Below are positions 18,743-27,524 of a stretch of DNA of 64,000 bases, in pieces (the first letter of the stretch is position 1; every line of letters begins with the position of its first letter). Source of the stretch: Cytobacillus firmus NBRC 15306 (lineage in GTDB: Bacteria; Bacillota; Bacilli; Bacillales; Cytobacillaceae); the NCBI RefSeq assembly GCF_001591465.1, contig NZ_BCUY01000001.1, positions 62,001-126,000 of the forward strand, read 5' to 3'. The notes under the pieces are model-generated. The model was given only the letters and a program-made list of their open reading frames with translations, ran no database searches and was not told the origin of the DNA. The translations under genes were made by a program, and so were the position numbers.

Positions 18743-19896
18743 TATTCAACCCATGTAAACATGTACTTCTCATCTTCTATTAACTTAGCGTTTTTCACCA
18801 GCTTTAACGGCTTGAATGTATCAATCATAACAGCAAGCTCAAGAGTTTCCTTTTTCCCTATGCTGGCTTCTGTTTTTCCAGGGTGAGGCCCATGTGGAAT
18901 ACCGCTTGGGTGAAGGGTGATGGAGCCTTCTCTAATCCCCTTCCTGCTCATGAAATTGCCTTCCACATAGTATAGCAGTTCATCACTGTTGACATTGCTG
19001 TGATAGTAGGGGGCAGGGACAGCCTCTGGATGATAGTCATATAATCTGGGAACAAAAGAACACACAACAAAGTTATGTCCTTCAAATGTCTGATGGACCG
19101 GCGGAGGCTGATGCACCCTTCCGGTAATCGGTTCAAAGTCTTCTATATTAAAGACCCATGGATAAAGATAGCCGTCCCAGCCCTCCACATCAAGCGGATG
19201 ATGATTCAGAATATGAGAATGCAAGTATCCCCTTGTTTTCGTGATAACTTCATATTCTCCTTTTTGATCATATGTTTCCAGTATCTCCGGTCCCCGGATA
19301 TCCCGTTCACAGAATGGACTATGTTCAAGAAGCTGCCCATACTCATTCCGGTATCTTCTTGGTGTTGTAATCTGGCTGAAAGACTCCACCAGGAGCACTT
19401 TAGTCAGCTGCTCTTTGTCCGGAATTACACGGTAAATAGTTCCAATCGGAATAATGACATAGTCTCCAGGGCGAAAGGTTAAAGTTCCGAACATGGTCTC
19501 AACTTTTCCTGTTCCATAATGAATATAGAGCATCTCATCTCCATCGCCATTCCGGTAATAGCTTTTCATCGGCTCTGTAATATTCATGGTGCCTATTAAA
19601 AGGTCGTCATTCCCAAGCAGATATTCCCTTGCTGAAAGGGCATCCCCTTTCTTTTCAATTTGATCTGTGAACAAATGCCGATGCTTTAAGCTCTCCTGAT
19701 CTTCATACTCTGGAACATATTTTCCGATCAGTTCAGTTCGTGCTACTTCTGTCGGCATATAGTGGTGATAAAGAATGGATTGGGTGCCGGAAAAACCCTT
19801 TGTCCCCATGACCTGTTCCCTGAATAAGGTACCATCCGGTTTTTTGAAAGTCGTATGGCGCTTGTGCGGGATTTTCCCCATTTGGCGATAAAACAT
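18742..19896 (-). CDS. hmgA: homogentisate 1,2-dioxygenase
   Basis: 384 residues, a cupin-fold iron dioxygenase that opens the ring of homogentisate to maleylacetoacetate. Visible: MFYRQMGKIPHKRHTTF at the start, the metal-site region SITLHPSGIPHGPHPGK, and YFVEGN-like YYVEGNFMSRKG. GAGGTGG lies 6 nt before the ATG. Last gene of the tyrosine-degradation operon, 9 bases after the FAH-family gene, and ended by a strong terminator. Confidence 0.94.
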   Translation of the reverse strand: MFYRQMGKIPHKRHTTFKKPDGTLFREQVMGTKGFSGTQSILYHHYMPTEVARTELIGKYVPEYEDQESLKHRHLFTDQIEKKGDALSAREYLLGNDDLLIGTMNITEPMKSYYRNGDGDEMLYIHYGTGKVETMFGTLTFRPGDYVIIPIGTIYRVIPDKEQLTKVLLVESFSQITTPRRYRNEYGQLLEHSPFCERDIRGPEILETYDQKGEYEVITKTRGYLHSHILNHHPLDVEGWDGYLYPWVFNIEDFEPITGRVHQPPPVHQTFEGHNFVVCSFVPRLYDYHPEAVPAPYYHSNVNSDELLYYVEGNFMSRKGIREGSITLHPSGIPHGPHPGKTEASIGKKETLELAVMIDTFKPLKLVKNAKLIEDEKYMFTWVE

Positions 19897-19905
19897 ATTT
19901 CCACC

Positions 19906-20829
19906 TCACTCATTTGCGATTCGATTTTTTAATGTTCCGAGATTGCTAATCTCAAGCTCAACCTCATCTCCAGGCTTAAGCCAGCGGTGCACATCAGTTC
20001 CCAGCTCAAGGATGCAGCCGCTGCCAACAGTCCCGGAGCCTATCATCTCACCTGGACAGAGGGTTACACCGTCAGAAGCCCGTTCAATCATTTCGTAAAA
20101 GGAATAGTAAATATCCTGCATATTCCCCTCTGATAAAAGAGTTCCATTAACTTTTGCGGTCATGAGAAAATCATACCCATTTTCAACACGGAAATTCTCA
20201 AGCTCATCCTTTGTAACGATATATGGTCCGACAGAAGTGGCAAAATCCTTCCCTTTTGCAGGGCCAAGACCTACCTTCATTTCTTTTCGCTGAATATCTC
20301 TTGCACTCCAATCATTCAGGATGCAATACCCAAATATATAATCATCCGCTTCGGCAGCTTTAATATCCTTTCCCTCTTTACCGATGATACAGGCAATTTC
20401 GAGCTCGTAATCTAGCCATTGGCAATCCTTAGGAGGTGAAATTTCTTCATTCGGCCCCTTAATGCTCAGATGATTGGAAAAATAAAAAACAGGTATGTCA
20501 TACCATTCGGGAATCATATCAAGTCCACGGTTGGCTCTTGCCGTTTTAACGTGTTCTTCAAAAGCATAGAAATCCCTAAAGCTTTTTGGATTTGGCAGTG
20601 GAGCCATTAATTTGACGTCTGATAATGGATATACTCCTCTATCGGTATTCTTCAATTTAGTGCTTGAAGATAGGTATTCCATAAAAAACTCATGATTTTC
20701 AAGAAAATCAAGCATTGTTTTCGGAAGAACACCATTGGTCGCTTCATGCATATCAACAGCATACTCCTCATTCTTCAGCCAGCCCGCTCTTATAGATCCA
20801 TCCGGTTTTTGAAAGGTTATGAATTTCAT
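19906..20829 (-). CDS. fumarylacetoacetate hydrolase family protein
   Basis: 307 residues of the FAH superfamily: WLDYELEIACIIGKEGKD, FGYCILNDWSARDIQ, GKDFATSVGPYI and SGTVGSGCILELG, with the acidic metal ligands seen in the family. In this operon it should hydrolyse fumarylacetoacetate (or, if no isomerase exists, maleylacetoacetate) to give acetoacetate. It lies between hmgA and a flavin reductase gene, spaced by 4-9 bases, so translation is probably coupled. Confidence 0.9.
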   Translation of the reverse strand: MKFITFQKPDGSIRAGWLKNEEYAVDMHEATNGVLPKTMLDFLENHEFFMEYLSSSTKLKNTDRGVYPLSDVKLMAPLPNPKSFRDFYAFEEHVKTARANRGLDMIPEWYDIPVFYFSNHLSIKGPNEEISPPKDCQWLDYELEIACIIGKEGKDIKAAEADDYIFGYCILNDWSARDIQRKEMKVGLGPAKGKDFATSVGPYIVTKDELENFRVENGYDFLMTAKVNGTLLSEGNMQDIYYSFYEMIERASDGVTLCPGEMIGSGTVGSGCILELGTDVHRWLKPGDEVELEISNLGTLKNRIANE

Positions 20830-20833
20830 AGCA

Positions 20834-21454
20834 TCACCTTGGGTCCGTTTTTCGGATCAATTCAAATACATCAGTCATTGGCCTCGTATAGATATGTCCT
20901 GCCATCCGGCCAACAGGCTTCAGCTTTTCGGAATTAATCCTTCCATTTTCGTAAAGCTCTTCAGCAACATGCACATGCTCCACTTTTCCAATCACCAGGC
21001 TTCCTGAACCGGGATGTTCTCCAAAGTGAAGTACCTGATAGAGACTGCATTCCAAATGGACTTTTGATTCTTTAACCCGAGGTGGCTTCACAGAGGCACT
21101 TTTTTCTTTTTCGAGACCCGCTGCGGCCAGTTCGTCTGTACCAGCCGGATAATCCGCTGCACATATATTCATCTTTTCCGTAAAGTCTTCACTGACGATG
21201 TTAATTACGAATTCCCTGGTGGATTCAATATTAGCAAGCGTGTCTTTCTTAGAGCCATCTGTCCCTTTTCGCATCGGTGAAAAGCAAATCAGCATCGGAT
21301 CTGCACATATGGCAGTAAAGAAGCTGAATGGAGCTGCATTTACATTTCCATCTGTATCCATAGTGGTAACAAACGCAATGGGACGCGGAAGAATTGAGCC
21401 AACCATTAGCTTATATGCGTCCTTCCACTCAAGACTCTGTGGATTTAATTCCAT
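20834..21454 (-). CDS. flavin reductase family protein (FMN-binding split barrel)
   Basis: 206 residues with the flavin-reductase-like FMN-binding split-barrel fold: GSILPRPIAFVTTMDTDGNV, NAAPFSFFTAICADPML and the C-terminal VGRMAGHIYTR. Such proteins bind FMN and either supply reduced flavin to a monooxygenase or act as oxidoreductases. Its place in the homogentisate operon, only 5 bases from each neighbour, suggests a role in aromatic catabolism, but no step of the classical pathway needs it. Confidence 0.85.
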   Translation of the reverse strand: MELNPQSLEWKDAYKLMVGSILPRPIAFVTTMDTDGNVNAAPFSFFTAICADPMLICFSPMRKGTDGSKKDTLANIESTREFVINIVSEDFTEKMNICAADYPAGTDELAAAGLEKEKSASVKPPRVKESKVHLECSLYQVLHFGEHPGSGSLVIGKVEHVHVAEELYENGRINSEKLKPVGRMAGHIYTRPMTDVFELIRKTDPR

Positions 21455-21459
21455 ATGCC

Positions 21460-22554
21460 CTACACCGCCTTTTCATTCAAGAGTTTGTTTATCACTGCCA
21501 ATGCCGCTTCATTATCTTCCCTTGTTCCTAAAGTCATCCGAAAGGCATCAAAATAGCCTTCAAGCTTCATTTTCCGGACCACTAAACCATTTGCGATCAA
21601 GTTGTCTGCAATAGGAAGGTGGCTGAAAATATAAATAAAATTGGTTTGGGAAGGAAAATAGCCGACATGTAATTCATTTAGTTTCTGGCACACAAATTTC
21701 ATCTCTTCGGCATTTTTTTGAGCACAATCCCTTATAAAATCCTGATCATTTAGAGCTGCAGAAGCTGCAGCCTGTGCCAGGTGGTTGACATTAAAAACAT
21801 CTTTTACCTTATTAAGGTCATTCACGATCTCCGGATGCATGATTCCATATCCGACACGGAGTCCGGCAAGGCCGTAGATTTTGGAGAAAGTCCTTAAAAT
21901 GATTAAGTTAGACCGCTGTTCAAGAAGCGGAATAGAGTCAGGATAATCCTCGGAATTCACATATTCATAGTATGCTTCATCAAGAATAATCAGAATATTC
22001 GAACGAACTTTATCAATGAATTGCAGCAGTTCTGATTTACCGACTATGGTTCCTGTAGGATTGTTGGGATTGCAGATAAACACCATTTTTGTTTTTTCGT
22101 TTAACTTCTCATACATTGCACTTAGATTATGGGTTCCATTTTGCAGCGGCACCGTTATCGCACTGCCTCCTTCAATCAGGACGTTTGTTTCATATCGTGG
22201 AAATGTATTCTGAGCCATGACAGCTTCATCTCCAGCACTTATGTATGCTCTAGTCAATAATCGGATGATCTCTTCTGAACCATTGGTGACCAGAAAGTTA
22301 TCTTCACTTATATTATAGAATCCGCCCAGCTTGCGTTTGAGCAGGGAAACAGTGCCATCCGGATAAAAGTAAAGACTGTTCATCGCTTTGCTGATGCTGT
22401 TCCTGACTTCTGATGAACAGCCATACACATTTTCATTATCAGACATTTTTCGGACAGCCATTAAATTGTACTTTTCTTTGATCTCTTCCGGCGAGCTGCC
22501 AAGCGGATAAGAAACAATCTTTTCCACAGCGCTTTTTGTCTGGATTCTGGCCAT
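21460..22554 (-). CDS. class I/II aminotransferase, HisC-like, probably aromatic
   Basis: 364 residues, fold-type I PLP enzyme similar to histidinol-phosphate aminotransferase. Motifs: CNPNNPTGTIVGKSEL, LDEAYYEYVNSED and the PLP lysine in RTFSKIYGLAGLRVGYG. HisC-type enzymes often accept aromatic amino acids. In an operon with hppD, FAH and hmgA it most likely makes 4-hydroxyphenylpyruvate from tyrosine. GAAGGAGG before ATG. A terminator-like hairpin separates it from hppD upstream. Confidence 0.88.
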   Translation of the reverse strand: MARIQTKSAVEKIVSYPLGSSPEEIKEKYNLMAVRKMSDNENVYGCSSEVRNSISKAMNSLYFYPDGTVSLLKRKLGGFYNISEDNFLVTNGSEEIIRLLTRAYISAGDEAVMAQNTFPRYETNVLIEGGSAITVPLQNGTHNLSAMYEKLNEKTKMVFICNPNNPTGTIVGKSELLQFIDKVRSNILIILDEAYYEYVNSEDYPDSIPLLEQRSNLIILRTFSKIYGLAGLRVGYGIMHPEIVNDLNKVKDVFNVNHLAQAAASAALNDQDFIRDCAQKNAEEMKFVCQKLNELHVGYFPSQTNFIYIFSHLPIADNLIANGLVVRKMKLEGYFDAFRMTLGTREDNEAALAVINKLLNEKAV

Positions 22555-22581
22555 CTGGTCTGCCTCCTTCTCAAATTTATT

Positions 22582-22606
22582 AAAAAAGGGAGAAATGCTT
22601 TCTCCC
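22582..22606 (-). terminator. terminator-like hairpin after hppD
   Basis: Stem GGGAGAAA / TTTCTCCC with 3-nt loop then T6 on the minus strand, inside the hppD-aminotransferase gap. It may end hppD mRNA or let part of transcription read through. Confidence 0.8.
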
Positions 22607-22621
22607 TCTTAAGCTGAAAAG

Positions 22622-23737
22622 TTATAAATTCCCCCGTCTTTCCTGCTCACGTTCAATAGATTCAAAGAGTGCTTTAAAGTTGCCTTCACCAAACCCTCTG
22701 GCACCTTTACGCTGAATGATTTCAATGAATAAGGTCGGACGGTCTACGATTGGTTTTGTGAAAATTTGAAGCAAATAGCCTTCGTCATCGCGGTCAACGA
22801 GAATATTTAATTCCTTCAATTTGTCGATCTCTTCATCAATTTTCCCTACGCGCTCAGAAAGCATTTCATAATAAGATTCTGGAGTGCTTAAGAACTCTAC
22901 CCCATTTTTGCGGAGGATGCTGACAGTGCTGACAATATCTTCTGTCAGAATGGCCAAATGCTGGACTCCAGCCCCGTTGTAGTATTCAAGGTATTCTTCA
23001 ATCTGGGATTTGCGCTTCCCTTCTGCAGGCTCGTTAATCGGGAACTTAATTCTGCCTCCATTATGCATAACCTTGGACATCAGAGCGGAATATTCTGTTG
23101 TAATGTCTTTATCTGTAAAGTGCTTCATTTCCTTAAAGCCCATTACATTTGCATAATAATTCACCCATTCCTCCATTCTCTCTACATTTCCAACAACATG
23201 GTCGACGCCGATAAAACCTGCATCCTCAAATGGAACTTCAGTTTGATAAGGCTCAAAGCCAGGCATGAATACCCCTTTATAATCATTCCGTTCAACAAGT
23301 GTATGAATGGTATCTCCATATGTACCAATAACTGCCTTTTTGACCGTGCCGTGTTCGTCTTTTATCTCTGCTGGAGGCTGTATGTCGATTGCGCCTCTTT
23401 CAACCGCTGTTTTGTAAGCCTTTTCAACATCATCAACAGTTAATGCTATATCTTTTACACCATCTCCATGCTTATGAATGAAATTTGAAACTCTGGAACT
23501 GTCATTTAATGTTCCTGTGATCACCAGGCGAATCTTTCTCTGCTGAAGGACATAAGAGACTGTTTCTCTATTGCCGGTTTCCAGACCGGAATAAGCAACT
23601 GGCTTAAAACCGAAAGCTGTGCAGAAATAATGGCAGGATTGTTTGGCATTTCCTGAATAGATTTCTAAATAATCTACCTCCTTCACAGGAAAGAAATCGT
23701 CTGCCTTCTGTTCCTTTAACAATTTTTCATCTTGCAT
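22622..23737 (-). CDS. hppD: 4-hydroxyphenylpyruvate dioxygenase
   Basis: 371 residues with two vicinal-oxygen-chelate halves. Converts 4-hydroxyphenylpyruvate to homogentisate with Fe(II). The iron ligands are recognisable: His in FIGVDHVVGNV, His in GAGVQHLAILTEDIV and Glu in LFIEIIQRKGARGFGEGNF, the conserved C-terminal stretch. CGGAGGGG before the ATG and a good promoter at 23778-23807. First gene of the tyrosine branch. Confidence 0.96.
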   Translation of the reverse strand: MQDEKLLKEQKADDFFPVKEVDYLEIYSGNAKQSCHYFCTAFGFKPVAYSGLETGNRETVSYVLQQRKIRLVITGTLNDSSRVSNFIHKHGDGVKDIALTVDDVEKAYKTAVERGAIDIQPPAEIKDEHGTVKKAVIGTYGDTIHTLVERNDYKGVFMPGFEPYQTEVPFEDAGFIGVDHVVGNVERMEEWVNYYANVMGFKEMKHFTDKDITTEYSALMSKVMHNGGRIKFPINEPAEGKRKSQIEEYLEYYNGAGVQHLAILTEDIVSTVSILRKNGVEFLSTPESYYEMLSERVGKIDEEIDKLKELNILVDRDDEGYLLQIFTKPIVDRPTLFIEIIQRKGARGFGEGNFKALFESIEREQERRGNL

Positions 23738-23777
23738 GCTAACCCCTCCGTTTTAATATTAATAATATTTTGAATTC

Positions 23778-23807
23778 ATTATATAGGAAACGTGTAAATG
23801 TTCTCAA
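23778..23807 (-). promoter_or_regulatory. promoter of hppD
   Basis: TTGAGA -35 (23802-23807) and TATAAT -10 (23778-23783) with 18-nt spacer on the minus strand. The spacer holds TGAGAACATTTACA, a poor cre-like element lacking the central CG. Confidence 0.65.
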
Positions 23808-23856
23808 GAGTTCAAGTTAAAGCTATAATGCACTTCTGCATTAAAGGAATTTACAC

Positions 23857-25293
23857 TTATATTTTTTGCGTTTTTTTGCTTTGGGGCGGTATGTGAACAG
23901 CCAAGTTCTTTAAAGCTTCTACAGCTTCCAGCAAGCCTTCATTTATGCTTGGATGCGGGTAGTTAGGGAAAATTAAATCTTCATCCCTTGCTCCCATTTC
24001 CAATGCAGTAATTCCAGCTGAAATTAATTCTATTGCTCCGGCCCCTACTATGTGGATCCCCAGAAGAATTTGCTTTTCCCTGCAGCTGATCACTTTTATA
24101 AAACCATCTTTTTTCCCGCTCAAATTGCTGAAGCCGTTGGCAGATAATGAGGATACACCAATTTCAATGTCATAGCCCATGTTAATGGCTTCCTGTTCCG
24201 TTAACCCGGCACTTGCAATAGGAGGCTGTGTATGTGCTGCAATCGGAATGAAATGGAAATCTGATTCCGATTTAATTCCCGCAATTGCTTCAGCGGCTGT
24301 TTTTCCTTGTTTAATAGCTTTTACAGCAAGTGCAGGACCTTCTGTTACATCACCGACTGCGAAAATATGTGTCTGTGTTGTCCGGCTTTGACCGTCAACC
24401 TTAATAAACCCTGCTTCACATTGCTCCACCCCTATACGGGATAGTCCCAGCTGGTCAGTGTTTGGTCTAATGGAAGATGAAACAAATAAATGTGTGCCTG
24501 AAATGGTTTCTCTTTTTCCTTTACACTCAAAAGTGACTGTTACCATTCCTTTATTATGCTGCAGTTCCAATACATCCGAATTTCTTACAATATCTATTTT
24601 CTTCTTTTTTAATATCCTCTTCAGTTCCCGGCAAATGGATTGATCAAAATCAAAATCCTCTTTCCCATCTTCGAGGATCAGAGTCACATTAGATCCCAGA
24701 GCCTGATAAGCCATACCTATTTCGAGGGTAATGTAATCACTGCCATAGATTAATAGTTTATCGGGTATTTCACTCAAATTTGAAATGGAATGCTGATCTA
24801 ATACTAATTCACTTATTTCTCTGGACCAAAGAGGTTTTTCCGGTCTTCCGCCGGTCGCAATGATGGCATTCTGAAATCGGTAAACGTCAAATTGGTCTCC
24901 TTTTTCGATGCCAATCTTATCCTCTGACAGAAAAAAGGCTGAACCATTGAGAACTTCAATTTTATTAGCTTGACAGAGGGCTTCAATTCCTGCCCGGAGC
25001 TGCTTAATTTTCTTCTGCTTGTATTCCTGAAGCTTGATTAAGTTTAATGATATATTTCCTCCTTCGAGCCCCCAGTTTTCCCCTTCCTGAAATGAAGTGA
25101 ATTTTTCAGCAGACTGTGTGAGGATCTTGGAAGGTATGCATCCTTTATTTAAACAGATCCCGCCTAGTTGATCCTGTTCAACTAATGTAACATTTCGCCC
25201 CAGCTGTGCAGCTCGGATTGCGGCATGATAGCCCCCGGGGCCGCCGCCGATTACGATGACATCACGCTCATGTGCCAGTTCTCCAACTACCAT
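23857..25293 (-). CDS. dihydrolipoyl dehydrogenase (E3) of the 2-oxoacid dehydrogenase complex
   Basis: 478-residue FAD disulfide oxidoreductase. FAD loop VIVIGGGPGGYHAAIRAAQ, redox pair GGICLNKGCIPSK, second FAD motif HIFAVGDVTEGPALA, and the C-terminal His-Glu pair in NYPHPSINEGLLEAVE. Regenerates lipoamide on E2 with NAD+. The ATG directly follows the E2 stop codon, so E2 and E3 are coupled. Last gene of the phenylalanine dehydrogenase / 2-oxoacid dehydrogenase operon; no strong terminator is seen before hppD. Confidence 0.94.
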   Translation of the reverse strand: MVVGELAHERDVIVIGGGPGGYHAAIRAAQLGRNVTLVEQDQLGGICLNKGCIPSKILTQSAEKFTSFQEGENWGLEGGNISLNLIKLQEYKQKKIKQLRAGIEALCQANKIEVLNGSAFFLSEDKIGIEKGDQFDVYRFQNAIIATGGRPEKPLWSREISELVLDQHSISNLSEIPDKLLIYGSDYITLEIGMAYQALGSNVTLILEDGKEDFDFDQSICRELKRILKKKKIDIVRNSDVLELQHNKGMVTVTFECKGKRETISGTHLFVSSSIRPNTDQLGLSRIGVEQCEAGFIKVDGQSRTTQTHIFAVGDVTEGPALAVKAIKQGKTAAEAIAGIKSESDFHFIPIAAHTQPPIASAGLTEQEAINMGYDIEIGVSSLSANGFSNLSGKKDGFIKVISCREKQILLGIHIVGAGAIELISAGITALEMGARDEDLIFPNYPHPSINEGLLEAVEALKNLAVHIPPQSKKTQKI

Positions 25294-26517
25294 TTATACC
25301 ATCTCCAGAACAAGCATTTTCGGATTTTTAATCAATTCAGCAAAGCGGTTTGTAAAGCGCACAGCTGTCGCCCCGTCTGCAACTCTATGATCAAAAGACA
25401 TTGATATATTCATCATTGAACGAATGACAATCTGGTCATCATCGGTCACAACAGGCATCTTTTTTGTTTTATGGAAAGATACTAAGGCGGTTTGCGGATG
25501 CTGGATAATCGGAGTTGCTCCAAAGCTTCCGCCAAGAGGCCCCACATTGCTGATTGTAAAAGTCCCTTCAGAAATTTCTTTAACAGAAAGCTTATTTTCC
25601 ATAGCTTTTTGGGTAAGCTGTTTCATTTCTGCATGAATTTCTCTGATTGTTTTATTTTCAACATGCTTTATGACCGGAACGATTAGACCTTCGTCCGTAT
25701 CAACCGCAATACCGAAATGATGTTCACCTGCCAAATGTATTTCTTCCTTTTCTTCATGCAGCACTGCATTGAACACAGGAAATTCCTTCATGCAAATTGA
25801 TAAAGCCTTCAGGAAAAAGGCTGTAGCAGATATATTTAGGTTTAGAAGCTTAAGCTCTTTTCTGAAAGCAATCAGCTCCGTTACATCGATTTCTTCAAAA
25901 TGGGTACAATGGGGAATGGTAAAGAGAGATTGTGCCATTTTCCTGGCAATCTGCTTCCGTCTGCCCCTGAACGGAATGATCTCTTTCTCAGCAGGGGGGC
26001 TTTTTATATTTTCATTCAAAGTTGCTTGTTCCTGTTCATCATGGGCCGGCTTCGTCTGAAGAGAAGCTATGTATTGATAGATGTCTTCATCTAAAATACG
26101 GCCAGCAGGACCTGTTCCTATGATTTTCTCAATATCAATGTCATTATCGCGCGCAATTTTTCTTGTGAAAGGAGAAGCAAGAACCCGATTTCCTTTGAAT
26201 GCCACAAAAGAATGGTTTTGCTTCTGCGGCGAATGTGTGTAAACAGGAATAGAAACGGCATTCTCTTTTTCAGCGCCTTCCTCACCAGCAGATTCTAAAA
26301 TTAAAATGGTCGAACCCACTTTAACCGTATCGCCGGGCTGCACTGTAAATTCCTTAATAATGCCTGCTTTCGGGGCAGGTATTTCAGCAGTCATTTTATC
26401 AGTCTGTACTTCAACAAGCGGATCGTCTGCTTTGACTGCATCCCCCGGCTTAACTAAAAAGCAATTAATATCCGCTTCTGTCATTCCTTCACCAATATCG
26501 TGCAGTTTCACCTCCAC
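25294..26517 (-). CDS. 2-oxoacid dehydrogenase acyltransferase (E2)
   Basis: 407 residues: one lipoyl domain at 1-77 with the lipoylated lysine in VQTDKMTAEIPAPKAG, a peripheral-subunit-binding domain about 113-148 (LASPFTRKIARDNDID, GTGPAGRILDEDI), and a C-terminal acyltransferase core with the active-site SMSFDHRVADGATAVRF. Transfers the acyl group from E1 to CoA. The architecture fits branched-chain or related complexes; acyl specificity cannot be read from the sequence. Neighbouring phenylalanine dehydrogenase suggests phenylacetyl-CoA or branched products. Confidence 0.92.
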   Translation of the reverse strand: MEVKLHDIGEGMTEADINCFLVKPGDAVKADDPLVEVQTDKMTAEIPAPKAGIIKEFTVQPGDTVKVGSTILILESAGEEGAEKENAVSIPVYTHSPQKQNHSFVAFKGNRVLASPFTRKIARDNDIDIEKIIGTGPAGRILDEDIYQYIASLQTKPAHDEQEQATLNENIKSPPAEKEIIPFRGRRKQIARKMAQSLFTIPHCTHFEEIDVTELIAFRKELKLLNLNISATAFFLKALSICMKEFPVFNAVLHEEKEEIHLAGEHHFGIAVDTDEGLIVPVIKHVENKTIREIHAEMKQLTQKAMENKLSVKEISEGTFTISNVGPLGGSFGATPIIQHPQTALVSFHKTKKMPVVTDDDQIVIRSMMNISMSFDHRVADGATAVRFTNRFAELIKNPKMLVLEMV

Positions 26518-26528
26518 GGCTTCCCCTC

Positions 26529-27524
26529 CTAAAACTTCATTACTTTTTCTATTGCCTGCTGAATCCTTGCCGGAGTTGGCAGGTAATGGTCCTCAAAACC
26601 AAAGTATGGAACTGGCGCATCAAATCCAGTAACCCGTTCAACAGGTGCTTTCTGATATAAAAAGGATGTATCATTAATGATGGCAAGCACATCATTTCCG
26701 ACTCCGCCGGTGGCATGAGCTTCATGGACAATAACTGTTCTCCCTGTCTTTTGGACAGATTCTGCAATCATGTCTTTATCCAGCGGAAATAGGGTTCTTA
26801 AATCAATGACATCACAATGTACGTTATTTTCTTTCACCTGCTTTGCCGCTTTCATAGCCTCTGGCACCATTGCTCCCCATGTAATGACCGTTACATCGTC
26901 CCCATCCATTAGTTTTTTGCCTTTTCCTATTTCAACCGTATACTTCCCTTCAGGCACTTCCTCTCTGGCCGAACGATAGCAGCGCATCGGCTCAAGAAAC
27001 AGAACCGGATCCGGGTCTTCAATCGCAGCAATCAGCAGTCCTTTGGCATCATAGGGACTGGATGGGCATACCACCTTGATGCCGGGCATGTGAGTAAAGA
27101 GAGCTTCTGTTGAATCACAATGAATTTCCGGAGCTCTTACACCTGCACCGTATGGAGCCCTTATAACCATCGGAACAGTAAAATGTCCCATTGTCCGCAT
27201 CCGAAGCCTTGAAGCATGGGTCATAATTTGTTCATAAGCCGGATAGATAAACCCGAGAAACTGAATTTCGATCACAGGCAAAAATCCATTCACAGCCATC
27301 CCAATCCCCGCTCCGACAAAACCGGATTCACTTAAAGGTGTATCGATCACACGGCCTTCGCCATACTTAGTCTGAAGACCATCTGTTGCACGGAAAACTC
27401 CGCCGTTCCTGCCGATGTCCTCACCCAGCAGCAAAACCTCTTCCTTTTCATTGAGCATAGTATCTAAAGCATCCGTAATGGCTTGAACTAATGTCATGGT
27501 TTTTGCTCCAACTGCTGTTTTCAT
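26529..27524 (-). CDS. 2-oxoacid dehydrogenase E1 beta subunit
   Basis: 331 residues of the transketolase-like TPP family: MTLVQAITDALDTML, LLGEDIGRNGGVFRATDGL, TPLSESGFVGAGIGMA, and VIDLRTLFPLDKD. Forms the decarboxylase with E1 alpha. The start is ATG 27524, overlapping the E1 alpha stop in TAATG and preceded by GGAGGCGG; the longer in-frame start is an artefact of the upstream gene. 11 bases before E2. Confidence 0.94.
   Translation of the reverse strand: MKTAVGAKTMTLVQAITDALDTMLNEKEEVLLLGEDIGRNGGVFRATDGLQTKYGEGRVIDTPLSESGFVGAGIGMAVNGFLPVIEIQFLGFIYPAYEQIMTHASRLRMRTMGHFTVPMVIRAPYGAGVRAPEIHCDSTEALFTHMPGIKVVCPSSPYDAKGLLIAAIEDPDPVLFLEPMRCYRSAREEVPEGKYTVEIGKGKKLMDGDDVTVITWGAMVPEAMKAAKQVKENNVHCDVIDLRTLFPLDKDMIAESVQKTGRTVIVHEAHATGGVGNDVLAIINDTSFLYQKAPVERVTGFDAPVPYFGFEDHYLPTPARIQQAIEKVMKF

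Noticed and set aside
23791..23804. cre-like TGAGAACATTTACA in the hppD promoter
   Set aside because: The essential central CG of a cre site is missing, so CcpA control there is not supported.
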